From positions 2,501-66,500 of the forward strand of contig BDSI01000084.1 in NCBI GenBank assembly GCA_003117195.1: DNA of 64,000 bases. Direction: 5' to 3'. Source of the stretch: Eudorina sp. 2006-703-Eu-15. Its lineage: Eukaryota > Chlorophyta > Chlorophyceae > Chlamydomonadales > Volvocaceae. The position numbers and the translations under genes were made by a program. Of this stretch, positions 12,401 through 24,188 are shown one piece after another (the first letter of the stretch is position 1; each line of letters opens with the position of its first letter). The notes beneath the pieces are model-generated. The model made no database searches. It saw only the letters and a program-made list of their open reading frames with translations, and was not told the DNA's origin.

Positions 12401-15087
12401 ACTCACCACCAGGCCGTCGGCGGCGGCGCGGCCGGCCGTGGTGTGGTGCTGAATGGGGGGGGACAGGGCGAGGGAGGGACAGGGCGAGGGTTGCGGGGGA
12501 GGGAGAGAGGGGGAAGGGGAGGCGAAGGGGAGGCGAAGAGGAGTTACCGTACAAGGGTATCTGTGCTCGTACATCCTGGTAGATGGTAGCCGGTCGTGGG
12601 TTTCCAATCACCCGCGCGGGTCCCACCTCCAGAGGGGGGTGTCTGGGGTGTTATCCGTGATTGCATGTCTGTGTGGTGGGGGCAGTCTGGATTGGAGTCG
12701 TGGAGTGTCCCCCCACCTCCTCCGCCTCCTCCCCACCTCCCACATCCCACCCCACATCATGCCTCTTCTCCCCCTTTTGTCACCCCCCCCCACACTCACA
12801 CACGACGTTTTGCTTGCAGGTGGGTACATTGCGATAACAACGGGAGGACCGCACAGCACAGCACGCACAGCATTGTGGTGTGACTCTGTGTGGCCAAGGC
12901 AGCCGACCCGCACCAGCTGGTGGTATTCCGCGACCAAAGCGCCCCAACCAAAAATCACCCTTCCGACGCCGCAGCCTTCTATTCATTATATGGGTCGGGC
13001 ATTGGGGTTATTATATACGGGCAAACTATTGGGCGCCGCTCGGCCCCTCGCATATCACGCACTCCTGTTCAGTAACAAACACACTCGACCCCCCCAACCA
13101 CCACCTGGAAGAGCATGTAGGCGGCCCGGGCGCATTCCAGCAGCCCCGAGAAGGGGTAGGAGCCCCAGCCGTCGAAGATGTCGTGATCGTCCCACGTGCT
13201 GATCTGCCGTACAGGGAGAAGGGTCCGTACAGACGGGGACTGACTGGCGGACACTCTCTTCCGCCTAACACCGTCACCGGCGGCGGCGCAGTACGGTACG
13301 GCATCAAACGTCCGACAGTGACGTCTACGTACAATCGTACATCATGTACACCGCCGTACCTGCGGGATGCTGGCGTACGCCTCCCTCACCGCCTCTGTCA
13401 TGTAATGGGTACAGTAGTGCCGTACATAGTACGACAGCGCCTGCGCCCTCATGGCGGCGGTGAAGGGCGCCTCCAGCCGCTGCTGAGTCGTCGGCAGTTG
13501 CAACCACTCCTGGAGGTCAACGTGCCGTGCCGGACGGGGGCGTGGGGAGCGCAGTTTCAGGGTCGTACTCGCCGTACCATATGCGTTCAAAAGCACGTGA
13601 CAATACGCCCCCCATATGTGGTTATGAATTCACTGCAAAGTAGGGGTTGACGGGCGGCCCCCAAACCCCAGGCTCCCCCGCTGCCCGCTCCCCCAACCCC
13701 TCACCTCCAGGACAGGCACCTGCCACACGTCATCGCAGTACAGCTGGTCGCCGCCCCCCACCAGCGCCGCGAAGGGGCGCTGCGCGTGAAGGTCGCACCA
13801 GAGCGGGAAGAAGCCGCAGAACCTGAGGGGGGGGCCCCGCGCGGCGTGATGGAGGGAGGTGGGGTGGGTGGGGCGTGAGAGGTGGGGGAGTGGGGGAGTT
13901 GGCGTATCAGGGGAAGAGGGGAGGATGCCGATATGCGGAGGGACGCATCAGGCGACACGGCGCACGGTGAATTACCACAACCTCCACAACGGCCCGTCCG
14001 TACAGTCGCCGTACATGAAAAGCCGGCTTTTACCGTACCGTACCGTACCCTTCAAGTGCCGTGCCACACCCTGTCCGCGTCCCCCGCCCGGCTCCCAACC
14101 GGCGCTTATCAACAAACGCCTCCCCACCGCACCCCGACGTCACATGCTGCCGTACGTCCGTACTCCACCCCCTCTAGACCTCGCTGAGCGCAGGTCTTAC
14201 ATGTCTAGGGTCCCAACTTACAAGTTCCTACGAAGGCCCCCTCTCTCAGGCCCCCCACCACCTGGGGCTGTTTCTTTTCAACCACCACCACCCACTTGTC
14301 TTTCTGCTCCAGCGCCGGCACGTCCAGGGAGAAGCCCCCACACGAGTAGAACGCCCAGCGCCAGCCCTCGCGGCCGCTGGGGACATACACCCGGTGGGGG
14401 TGGTGGGGGTGGTGGGGGTGGTGCCGGCGTGCATCACCGCCGCCGCCGCCGCCTGCCTCGCTCCCCCAGTACTCGAGCCACGAGCTCCGTACGGGTGCGG
14501 TCAGGTCGAAGCGCCAGAAGACAAATCGACCGCCCGAAGGCCGCCAGCGGCAGCGGCCGCACCGTCGTGATTGAGGCGTTGCCGGTGGCGGCGGCGTCTG
14601 CGCCCGCCGCCGCCGCCGCCGCCGCCGCCGGGGTGATCCGGTACTGCAGCAGCGGTGGGGACCCGCCGCCCAAGAGCCGCATTGCCTCCTCCATAGCGGC
14701 GCCGGCGTCGGCATCGGCGCCGGCGGCGCTGTCGGTGGCGGTGGCGGTGGCTGCCTCAGTGCGTCCGCGGCCACCGCCACCGCCACCGGCGGAGTCACAC
14801 CCGCCGTCGCCGCCACCTCCGCCGCCACCTCCGCCGCCGCCGCCGCCGCCACCGGGGAGCGCGAGCTCTCGGATGCCCCGCTCTTCGGAGACGTCGGCAC
14901 CACCGGCCTCGGCCGCCGCCGCCGCCGCCGCCGGATCGACACCCAGGGTGCCGTACAACACGGTCGCGCGCCACGTGTTGGAGTCATTGTCGTACCACCG
15001 CAGGCGGATGAAGGGCCCGACGGTGGGGTCCGCCCGCAGGGGGCCGCAGCCGCATGTGTTTTGGCGGATGGGCGCGTCGTGGGGCCC
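9410..15087 (-). pseudogene. PhoD-like phosphatase gene copy B, two frameshifts
   Basis: Eleven exons can be traced: 15087-14296, 13822-13705, 13509-13360, 13203-13105, 12448-12318, 12014-11883, 11609-11488, 11296-11182, 10944-10836, 10430-10242 and 9645-9410. Family motifs appear in order: FWRFDL and WRWAFYSC; VGGGDQLYCDDVW (metal site); STWDDHDIFDGWGSYP (metal/active site); FQHHTT; ERTRYQVLPLESY; KTGVSSAIMNKF; EPELLDDLRDHW; SIISGDVHL (metal-binding His); SRAIVNKPPP; ELVFTLYVES; MIRVPPLEVP. Internal exons are intact and in phase. The first exon carries a 4-nt insertion relative to copy A near 14519-14533, and the last exon changes frame in a GGC/GGA run near 9575-9590 before the conserved RVPPLE tail. 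It is either a young pseudogene or a real gene with two assembly errors. The intron 12015-12317 begins with GC. No initiating Met exon was found. Confidence 0.7.
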
Positions 15088-17803
15088 CTGGGGGAGACGT
15101 GCGAGGGATGGGGCCAGTAAATTACATTGACTCTTAACATCGTCGTATCACAGGTTACAGGTTACAGGTTACAGTCTGTACGACCTGCGAGCCGACTCCA
15201 GCGCAAGGATAGCTGGGATAGCTGGAGTGGGACTGTGGGAGGGGCCCCTACGGCGCCCGTACGGCAAGGCGCCGTATGCGGCACTGGGTCCGTACATCAT
15301 GACGAGGCAGGGCCCGCATGGACAGAACGTGGTGACCGGGTGGCTCGAGGCGCGATCAGTTTAGTTGGTTGGCGAATTAGTTGATGCGCGGCTAGGGTCG
15401 GAGGGTCGGAGCTGGGAGGTCGATGCCCCTTCCTGTGGGTGGGCTGTCCTCAGCTTGAGGCGGGCTCGCTCGACCTCCCCCGGCGATGGAGGGCCGGAGG
15501 CGGGGTGGGGTCTTAACACTCAGATGAAGCACGTGACCTCCCCGCCAGTGCTCGGAAGGACCTGCATTGTCCACTCCCGTCGCTTCTCGGCAGTTGTGCT
15601 TCCGGCACTGTGGCACATTCATGCACACGCACCCCAATATGTAGGCGGTGGGGCCTGCTGGGGCTTGCCCTGGTATACACCGTCGATCCCTTCGGGGTCC
15701 GCTGTAACGTTCATTCATTCTTCACATACCTACACGTACATACAGCTTTATGTACATGCCTCGCAGGTGTGGCTCGAGAGGCCAGCCCTCCCGTCCGCGA
15801 ATGAAGGCTACATACAACGAACAGCACCTCGGACCGGTATGGGTGCAGAAAGTCAGAACCGGATTCCCTTGAACCTCACTCACTTAACGAGGCCTGTCGG
15901 CCAGCAACAAACAGCACATGGACGCGCTGGGACGCGAAACGACCCGCGGGTCCGTTCGTTCGTAATTTGCAGACGCGGCCCCGTCCGGCGCGCTGCAGTC
16001 ACCACCACGCGCTACCTGCCTTCCGGGAGCCGTCCACCAGTCGTCGAGCCGCGGCCCGCCACTGCTCCTCCCTTTTGCGAGCTTCAGTTCTAGCCGCGGC
16101 AGGTGCGTTCATTTCGCCGCGATGGACGAGGCGCCCCGTCGGGCCCCTTGCTGCGGGACGCCGAGGCGGCTACGAGATGCCGATGAGAAACCTGACTAGT
16201 AAGCCCTCGTAAGAGAGTGGGTGCTGCTGTTGCAGGTAGTTTGCAAACGTGGTCAGCGAAGCAGCCGTCCAAAGATGAAGGAGTTGTGTGGAATTTTTGA
16301 CATGACATGGGCCGTCGCCGTCGTCGTTAGGTGTGGGTCTGGTCTTCACCTTATGGGAGTTATTTGGGACTTCCTGCCGTCAAAGATTGATGGTCCCTGT
16401 CATAGAATTCCGAGGTTTCGGCGCACCTTCTTGAAACGATCTCTTGCGATTGTAACAAGACTCGTGGCTGTACGATGCGCGTGCGACAGGCCGACGCGAC
16501 ACGACAGACTACACGACCGCACCCATCGCGCCCTCTTTGCGCTATCGTAACCCTGCTGGGCACTCAAGGAGCACAGTTCGCAACATAACGAGATAACGTT
16601 CTTCTTAACGATTCAGGCAAGAGATCCAAGCGGCAACCCACCGGGCCGGGCATGCCGTACATCCGGCGCACCCGCGGGTGCCGTACGACACGAGTCCCTG
16701 TCGCTGGCCTCCCACACCCACCCTCGCCCCGCAAGGTCCACACAAGCAAGACAATGATACTGTGAACTGCAGCGCACTCGCCCCACCACAGGGCCCCTGC
16801 TGGCTGGCCCCCTCACCCCCGCTGCGTCCTGGCCTTTGGTGTTCGTTTCCTAATCCCCTCACCCCCACCGTGTGGTACACATCAGACACGCACATGCCCC
16901 GCCCCGTGATTCCCGTGTCCCCAGCGAGGCCGCTTCGAGCCGTCACGCACAAGCACATGCATCGACGCACCGCGCTGTCTCCTCCTCGCCAGTGCTACCT
17001 ACCTACGTTTGCGTGAACGCAATGGGCGCCCGATCGCACCCGGTGCAATTTGAATGAACTCTGCTCCCCACCCAACCCCACCTCCGCCTCTACATATGCA
17101 CATGGAGATAGAGGTATGACCCAGATCAACAAACCAGCCATCTACCCGCTCGCCCGGTCATACACGCGGATGGGGAAAGCCGCGCCCGTCCGCCACTCCT
17201 CGGCATGAAGCCAGCCGACGGGGGACGCGGGCCCAGCACCCAGGGGCGTAGGGGGCATGGGCCAGGCCCAGCGTCGCCTGGCCAGCTGCCGGCGCCGTCA
17301 GCGCGCTCGCGGCCACCAGCCGCCGGTCCTGCCGCCGGCCCTGCGTCTGCGCGCCGCGCCGCGGAACGCTCCTTTGGCGCAGCGCACACCTCCCCAGAAC
17401 ACTCGACGTCGAGGACTTAACCCGCGCAAGAAAAACAACGCGCAAATACCAGCAACAGTACGAGCCGCACAATTCGTGCGTGCGGCACCAAGGCATTGCA
17501 AGCCACAGTACTACTTGGGCAACATCCTCGCCCAAGCAAAAAACTTCACCGCAAGCAACGCGATTTGTCCATTGATCGCTGGCCTGCGGGATCGCTCCCA
17601 TCCCCTCTGCGCGAGACCTCGTCACGAATGAGGGCGACGAGTGGTACCCATCAGTCACCAGCGCCCTTTCTCCCCCCGGCCCACAGCCACCCCAGCAGCC
17701 AGCCACCGGCTGCAATGAAGGTGAGTTCTCTGCGGGCGGGAGGCGCCGGCATGGCCGAGCTCCGGGCCCCTCGGCGGCGAACGTCACGGTAAACCCCCAG
17801 CCC
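15088..17803. other. Duplicated flank, no confident gene
   Basis: The segment lies upstream of phosphatase copy B. Long frames here are not conserved between the two duplication copies (indels that are not multiples of three), which argues against coding. A block at 15639-15726 is absent from the left copy and carries the dispersed motif TTCGGGGTCCGCTGTAAC (15691-15708). A second block near 16655-16805 is also right-copy only. Confidence 0.55.
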
Positions 17804-17944
17804 TCACTTCAGGCGCTGCCACCAGCTACGCGAGCACACCCTGCTGCGGCACTGTCGCCATGTGCTCTCCGCGGCAACGGCGACGGCCGCCATCATGCCC
17901 CAAACAACAGGAGCGGTCACGAAGACGACAGCAACCACGGCCAT
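17804..17944 (-). CDS. Candidate 46-residue hydrophobic small ORF
   Basis: The frame opens with MAVVAVVFVTAPVVWG and reads as a signal-anchor or signal peptide, then a short Arg/Ser/Trp/Cys-rich tail ending QRLK. In the left duplication copy the equivalent frame stops after eight codons (MAVVVIVT), so it is not conserved across the recent duplication. It could be the first exon of a secreted protein (a GTGAGG donor overlaps the end) or chance. No family was recognised. Confidence 0.2.
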   Translation of the reverse strand: MAVVAVVFVTAPVVWGMMAAVAVAAESTWRQCRSRVCSRSWWQRLK

Positions 17945-18674
17945 GATAGATAAACACCGAATATAGCCGCCCCCCGGGCCCCTGCCGCCATCCACCTGAT
18001 GACATCTGGTGACTGCTGTTCCAACCCGCGGTGGGCCCCTGCCGCCGGGTGCGTCCCTGCCCTCCTTCCCGAACCCCCAATACGTACCCCTCCGCCGCAG
18101 GGCACACCGGTCACAACCTGACCCCACGCTGCCTGGCCTAGTAGCCCTTCCCGGCCCTACTTCAGGACAGCGCAGCTGCGGTCGGTCGCAGCGGCAGACC
18201 CACATACACTCGCCCACCCAACCCTGGTAACCTGCTGCGCGGGGTTGCACATGCTGGCGTTGGGGAAACTTCGTTCATGGCCGTCATGCCAACTGGGCGC
18301 TGGCCCCGCACTGTGCGCCTGTGCCTGTGCCTACAGCACGCGGCGCTGTGGCCCCCCCCACCTCACCTCACCCGCTGCAAGGCTACTCGTCACGCAGCAA
18401 CGTGCGCCCCGACCTGCGCTGTCCGTTGCTTGTCCATTACCGAGGGCCCCCAATCGGAATCAGCCAACGCTTCCTTCCTCCGACGTGGCCGGGGAGCCAC
18501 CGCCGGAGGAGGCTTCGTGTGCGACGTGCTCCGCCGCCGCCGGGCCCCACAACCCTCCTCGTTCCTAATACCCACCACGCAACCAAGCAGGCATGAGCCG
18601 GGGACTGCGCCTCAACCGCGTGCGTCCCATGGGTCGCACAATCGGCCCCCGCTCGAGCCGCCCCGCCGGGTTCT

Positions 18675-21600
18675 CTACTGGTCTAGATCCCGGTCTGACT
18701 TGCTGGGCGGGTCTTCCACGCCCAGGCCGTGGCCATGGCCGTGCGTGTGCGTCAGTCCCCCCTCGTCCCCGCTCTCCTTGATGATGATGCCGCCCAGCTG
18801 CAGCGGCGGCGAGCCCGACCCCGCGCCGCCCTTGATGGGCAGCAGCAGCGCCTTGGCCTCGCCCACCCGCACTAATGCCTGGCGGAACAGCGGCGGCCCC
18901 ACCAGCAGGTTGAGCAGGATGATGGCCATCTGGAGGTCGTCCGGGCGAGGCAGGGGGGCAGAAGAACAGAGGGTCCGGGCGGGAACGGTTCGAGGTAAGC
19001 TTGCAAGTATACAAAGGCGGGCGAACAGATACAACGGATATGGTGGTTGGGCGCCTGCTGCCGAACGCAGTTGGGTTGGGGGATTTGCAGTTTCAGAGCC
19101 TCTTGAAGGTGAGAAGTGCGCTTTGAGGTGGGCCGTCTCGTACAGCACCTCCCTCGAACGGCAGCGGGCACAAGCCCAACGCGGCGCCATACACGAGGTA
19201 TGGAGCAAGGTACACTGCCTGCCCAGCAGGCGAGCTGCGGCCCAGCTCACTGAGGCCACCAGGCCGCTGCCGCCATCCGGAGACCCCATTGGCCGCGGCA
19301 AGCCAGTCCGCTCACGTCTTGGTCCGGCTGATTGTCCTTCTTTGCCCACCCACGCCTCGGTCTCGGTCGGCTGATTGCTTCACTTTATAAACCCACGACC
19401 CCCTCTCTCCCACCCACCCACCCACCATGTACGTCTGGAAGTGCGGGCCCCAGTCGGGGAAGCGTGTGCCCGCCAGGCGCGCCAGTCCCATGGCCACGCC
19501 CGCCTGCGTGATCATGGACATCCAGAACAGCCGCCGGTGCTCCGGCGAGGTGGCCGAGGTGTAGCAGCCCAGCCAGGCGCCCACGAAGATGGCCACCATG
19601 CGCACCCCGAACACCAGGAGGGCGGCCCCGAACATGTCCTTCAGCGCGCCCTGCGCACCCGGGACGGGGGACAGGGGCCAGGCCACGCGCGGACAGGGGA
19701 TGGAGCAAGGAGCGAGCTCGTGCACAGGTGGCATGCCAGACGGGTCCAACACGCAGTCATGGAGGCGGTATGGCCATGCAGCGCAAGGGCAGGGTCCGCT
19801 GCCGGTCGGGGAGGCGGCAACAACTCATCAGCATGCCAGGTTGCGTCAGCAGCCTGGCGCTACCGGCGCGCCCCCGAGCGGGTGTGTCCTGGAGGGTTCA
19901 TGCACGCACTGCGGCATTGGGCATCACGACGATGCCGGCTGCCCCACCTCTGTTGCTGAGGCACATATCCTGGGGCCAACCGACCGCCCCAGCGACGCGG
20001 CCCGCGTGCCTCCCCGGCCGCCCTGGGGGCCCTTTCCACTCACCACTTTCAGCGATGCGCCCGCCAGCCCGAAGAACGCTACGTTGGTGAGACTCATGAT
20101 CTGGCTGACCATTGCGTGCAGCTCCTCCTTCTCCTTGTCGGCCCGCTCGTGCCTGGTCGTCGGGAGAACGGGGCGGAGACGGCGGGGGGAGGAGGGTTTG
20201 GGGTGGAGGGTTCGAAATTCAAACATCGTCAACAAAATCCAAAGAACGTGAGGCGGCGGAACGCCCATGGAGGAGGGGAGGGCGTTGCGATGGGGGACCG
20301 CAGGCCGTCCAGCTCTCGCACGGTCCGCGTGCTCACGGGACATTGTGAGCCCCGTCCTCCCGGCGCTGGGCGGTCCAGATCGCCACACATGTTGTCACCC
20401 CACAGTTCGACCGCCCTCCTCGGAGCCCTCACATGCGTGGACTGCCCCCACGTTGGCTCCGAGGTCTCAGCCACCTGATGGCGCACCTCCGGTTGACCAT
20501 GAACAGGCCCATGGTGACGCAGGCCAGCAGCGGCTCGGCGTCAAAGTAATGCGCCATGTTGAAGATCAGGGTCGACACCAGCAGCACCAGAAACTGCTTC
20601 ACCCTGCGGCCGGTCAAGCGCGGCCATAGGGGCAGGGGGGATGCGAGGTCAGCCAACAGGCCGGGACGGGCAGCTGCTAGAACACGCGGGAGCACCGCCG
20701 GGCGGGTCCTGCGGCTCGAATGGAGCACGGTGCGGCGCGGGTGGCGAGGGCTTACCCGAGTCGTCACCACCCTGTGTTTAGAAATGCAACCCTGTGTGTT
20801 CGCTCACCCAATGACAAACACATTCGCGGCTGTGCATCCCAGCCGGGGAATGACCGCAAGAAGCCAGGTTTCGTTGGTTTCTGGCTGTCCTGCTGCTCGG
20901 CCAGCTGTAGTACATAGCCGCACGGCACTCCTGGCGGGCGTGCTGCTGCCGCGCCTCCACAAGGTAATCCTCCTCCCCGGTTCCCTGATCTGTCCACCTC
21001 GCTCCTCACTTCAAAGTTAGTTCCCGCGCGGCTGCCACACTGCGTCAGGCGTCACTACCATCCCGCCCGCCCTCGCGTTCCGCCTGCGGCTGTCTTAAAC
21101 GCCATCCCCCTACACGCCGCATACCTTGCAAGTTAGGACATGGTGAACATAGATAGTGCGCTGGCCACCGGGTCACGCCTGCTGGGTCGACTAGAATTTG
21201 TTCCCGTTTCCCAGCACCCCCAAACTCCGACGCGGCGGCGGGCGACCTCACCTGAAGGTCGTCGCCGGGGCCATGCTGGGCAGCACCGCCGACAGCAGCG
21301 AGTGCGGCCGCAGCATCGAGCTGAGCAGCACCCCGCCGCACAGCCCCACCGTGATGCTCAGGAGGACGCTCATGACCGGCAGGATCATGGCAAGCAGCTG
21401 CGGCTGTCCGGGCGCTGACGGCAAGATGGACTGCGGGGTTGGGGGGGCAGGGACGCGCGCGTGCCGTTGGGGATCCCCGAACCCAGCACAGCGGAACGTG
21501 CCACGGGGTCGCTGTGCCGCGGGACATGCCGGCCGAATCACGAAAATGGCTTTGCGACGCGCAACGCGTTTCATGCAAGAACCTCACAGCGCCCAACGTG

Positions 21601-22658
21601 CAGGGTATTTCCTGATGACTGGCACCGCCGCCGGTACGGTACATGTGGCCCTGCCTGCATGCATGCATGCATGCCTCGCGTGATGCGGACCACCCACCAC
21701 GCGGATAAGCTCCACGTTGATGGCGTAGGCGATGATCACCACCACGTCCTTCACCACCACCACTGCCATCACCAGTGAGCTGAACGGCCCCTTGCCGTCC
21801 ATCTCCTTCAGCACGGCGATCTGCGTGCGGCGCACAGCGAGGCCGATCAACCACGAACCACGCTGGATTCTGCTGGTGCTCTACGCTCTGCTGCCGTTTC
21901 CACCGCACCAGTTCACGCAGTCATTTGCATGGCGACGTTTGCCGAGCGCCCTGTTCGCCCCCTTCATGGCGCGTACCGTCCTGCCTTACCACGGTGGGAC
22001 ACACGCTTTTGCGTTGGGACGTTGATCCAGCAACCGCCAGCCCTAACGTGATTGGCCTGTCCCCGACCCCGCGTGCGGCACGGACGCGGGAATCCTTAGC
22101 GCACGCTTTCTTACCGCCGAGGCTGGTGACCGCGCCATCATCAAGGTGGCCCCGAGGGAGGCAACTGCTACAAGGTGCGCCGAGTCCAGTTCGCCCAACT
22201 TCGGCAGTAGCCCCGCCGTATACTCAAATGCCGGGTAGCAGAACAACCATGTTACTATAGAGATGCCAAAGGTGATGCCTAAAACCTGCACAAGGGGCTC
22301 TTCCAGAGTAAGATGGAGTTCATAATGAAGGGTCCCGTTCCGTGTGTACCTGCTTCTTGCTCCGCGACAGCTCGCTGAGATGGAGTTCAGCCCCTGCTGC
22401 GAGACCAATTATACTAAGGCAGGCGCCCTCGATGATGTTCAAGTCAACGACTGACTCTGTCGACAAGATTCCCAACAAGTAGGGGCCGCACACGATTCCC
22501 GAGACCAGATATCCCGTGATCTGTGGCAGCTTAAGCATCCGTGCGCCAATGCCCATGTAGTAGCTGAAGGGCGCCAGAATAACGGCCACACTGATTGCCA
22601 CAAGACCATGTTGAAACACTGGGGACCCCAGCGGCATAGACGCCGCTGTGGCTGACAT
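18675..22658 (-). CDS. CPA-type monovalent cation/proton antiporter
   Basis: Eight exons close perfectly in phase: 22658-22350, 22285-22115, 21820-21698, 21430-21252, 20603-20487, 20152-20044, 19650-19426 and 18929-18675, giving 495 residues. The protein is a multi-pass membrane antiporter of the Na+/H+ exchanger fold (PF00999). LPQITGYLVSGIVCGPYLLG is the conserved early helix. ARSPASA joined to IAVLKEMDGKGPFSS is the characteristic crossover segment, VVVKDVVVIIAYAIN follows, and FPDWGPHFQTYM plus LLNLLVGPPLFRQAL end the membrane domain. The C-terminus is short and hydrophilic with a His-Gly run (THTHGHGHG), possibly metal-binding. It likely exchanges K+ or Na+ for H+ across an organelle or plasma membrane; the ion cannot be told from sequence. 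The 3' exon lies within the duplicated block and a broken copy exists at 4664-4733. Confidence 0.88.
21652..21676. repeat. (ATGC)n self-complementary microsatellite
   Basis: About five tandem ATGC units form a perfectly self-complementary tract inside the antiporter's third intron. It is a short simple repeat with no evident function. Confidence 0.85.
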
Positions 22659-23185
22659 ATTTCCAGTTTACTTTGCTTGCGAGTTGCCTCAGATAATGCT
22701 CATTCCCCCTGGACTGAGCCTTCTATGCAAGCGGAACCATTATTCAGCCATGGTCAAGAACAGAATGTTGGTCATGTAAAAGGCGACGTAAAGAATACTT
22801 TACAGAAGGACCTCTTCGATTGACAAGACTAACAGCCAACATCTTTACGAAGGTAGTCCCAATCAACTTCTCATACTGCCGTACTGGTGCCCGTTTACTC
22901 CCCGACTTCCCCCAAAGATACACGGATTCATATGTCACGCACCCAAGCACATCGTAAAAAGCGCATAATCACCGGGCTGGCACGCCGGAATCCCCTCTCA
23001 CTTCGAGCCGCAACCCCCGACCAGCAAGGACCCCTGACGGGCATCGTGCTGCGTTTCCCGCGCCTCCAAGACTACAGAGTCGTAATAAGCTACCTTGGCC
23101 TTGCTTCATCAGCAACGGCCTCGCTTTACACATCGCGTGCGCGTGTAAGAAGCGCCCATCATGTTGAGGCGATGAGACCTGACCC
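22659..23185. other. Intergenic between antiporter and NDUFB7
   Basis: Both flanking genes are on the minus strand. The stretch should hold the antiporter promoter and the NDUFB7 3' UTR. No convincing coding frame was seen. Confidence 0.6.
23126..23130 (-). terminator. TGTAA poly(A) signal of NDUFB7
   Basis: TTACA on the plus strand (TGTAA on minus) lies 56 nt after the NDUFB7 stop. TGTAA is the usual poly(A) signal of chlamydomonadalean algae. Confidence 0.5.
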
Positions 23186-23721
23186 TCATGCCGCGATCAA
23201 ACCGCGCCGGCGCTTCTCCTCAATGGCGATAGCCACCCGCCGCTGCAAGGGAAGGGACACAGGGAACTTTGAGATCTGGCGTGGGTTGAAGGCACGGTGC
23301 GCACACATGTCAGGAGGGTCGGGCGGTTACCTCAACAGAGCAAGAGCGTACAGGTAGGTCATTCCCCGCAACAGCAGTCTCCGATCCCCACCCGTCTATG
23401 ATATTGCGACGTGGTAGAGCTCCGCCCCGCCCCGCGCACACGCAGTGGTATCATGCTTGGGGTGTATCGCACCTTGAACTCCTTGTACTCGCACTTGTTG
23501 TACGCGTGCAGCTCGTGGTGGCACTGGGTCCTCCACGAGAAGCCGCTCGTCAGGCGGCATTCCTTATAATCGATGAACAGATGCGCACAGTAGTCCCGGT
23601 AGTGGTACGGGACATCAGCAGCGTCCATTTGCTCCTGCGTGTTAACCGCAAAGCGGCGGAATTCGTGGACGGCATGATAAAGGCCTTTCCGGAACTCATG
23701 TAACAGATTTGAAGGCAGCAA
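23186..23721 (-). CDS. NDUFB7: Complex I subunit NDUFB7 (B18-type)
   Basis: Two exons, 23721-23473 and 23242-23186, encode about 101 residues. The protein is an accessory subunit of mitochondrial NADH:ubiquinone oxidoreductase, on the intermembrane-space side. Family signature: NTQEQMDAADVP, then YRDYCAHLFIDYKECR, then TQCHHELHAYNKCEYKEFK. The paired Cys residues form the twin CX9C fold (CAHLFIDYKEC and CHHELHAYNKC). The second exon supplies the basic tail RRVAIAIEEKRRRGLIAA. The first Met of the open frame is used as the start, but plant homologues begin closer to the TQEQM segment, so the N-terminus may be shorter or spliced. It lies head-to-head with the ZSWIM2-like gene, 467 bp apart. Confidence 0.88.
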
Positions 23722-24188
23722 AATGCCAAGCGGCTGAGCTCAACCCTGTAAACAGCGCGCAAGCAGCTTAAGAGGTGATCCGCCAGCAAGACTGCAGCAC
23801 CTGTGTGGCCTTCATTGGCGGTGGAGGGAACCTATCAGCCATTCTCAGGTCGCTCTTTCCGTGCCGAGGTACACAAGGCCGCACTCGGGAAAAGCCTGAT
23901 GTCCTTAAGCAGCCCGAGATGAAACCGGTTACGTTCTAATTGGACAACCCATAAGTTGGCGCACTTGGCATTTTACCAATGGAGTGACAACTTTGTGCAA
24001 TTTGCCGTACGTTTCTATTACTTCAACCCCAAAGTCGTGCTGACTTGTGCCGAAGAGGCTAATTTACACTTGTTGTACTTAAATATTTATAGCTGGTATT
24101 CTGAACGCGCTATTGTGCGGGGTACAGCGTTCGCCATGTGGTCGTTTACTGTGTAGATAGTTCCGTCCTTACCTTTTTCTCTTCACTT
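23722..24188. promoter_or_regulatory. Divergent intergenic region, NDUFB7 / ZSWIM2-like
   Basis: This 467-bp gap between two head-to-head genes is AT-rich for this window, especially 23930-24160, with a TATTTATAG-like TATA element near 24083 facing the plus-strand gene. It probably carries both promoters. Confidence 0.45.

Larger units (their letters stand above)
13885..19276. repeat. Right copy of the ~5-kb direct segmental duplication
   Basis: This is the direct partner of 137-5168, offset by about 13.75 kb. It is longer by about 360 bp because of segments missing from the left copy. It includes the first exon of phosphatase copy B at one end and the whole last exon, plus part of the last intron, of the antiporter at the other. 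Since the antiporter continues intact beyond 19276, this locus is the source and the left copy is derived. Confidence 0.92.

Noticed and set aside
12780..12960. Possible extra phosphatase exon (SHHNAVRAVLCGPPVVIAMYPP)
   Set aside because: Exons 13203-13105 and 12448-12318 join in phase to give the family motif LFQHHTT, so an intervening exon is not needed.
15150..15300. Possible first exon of the phosphatase starting MMYGPSAAYG
   Set aside because: Frame is not conserved in the left copy and its donor phase does not match the next exon.
17158..17787. 209-residue minus-strand frame in the right duplication copy
   Set aside because: The left copy has indels that break this frame in several places, so it is not under coding constraint.
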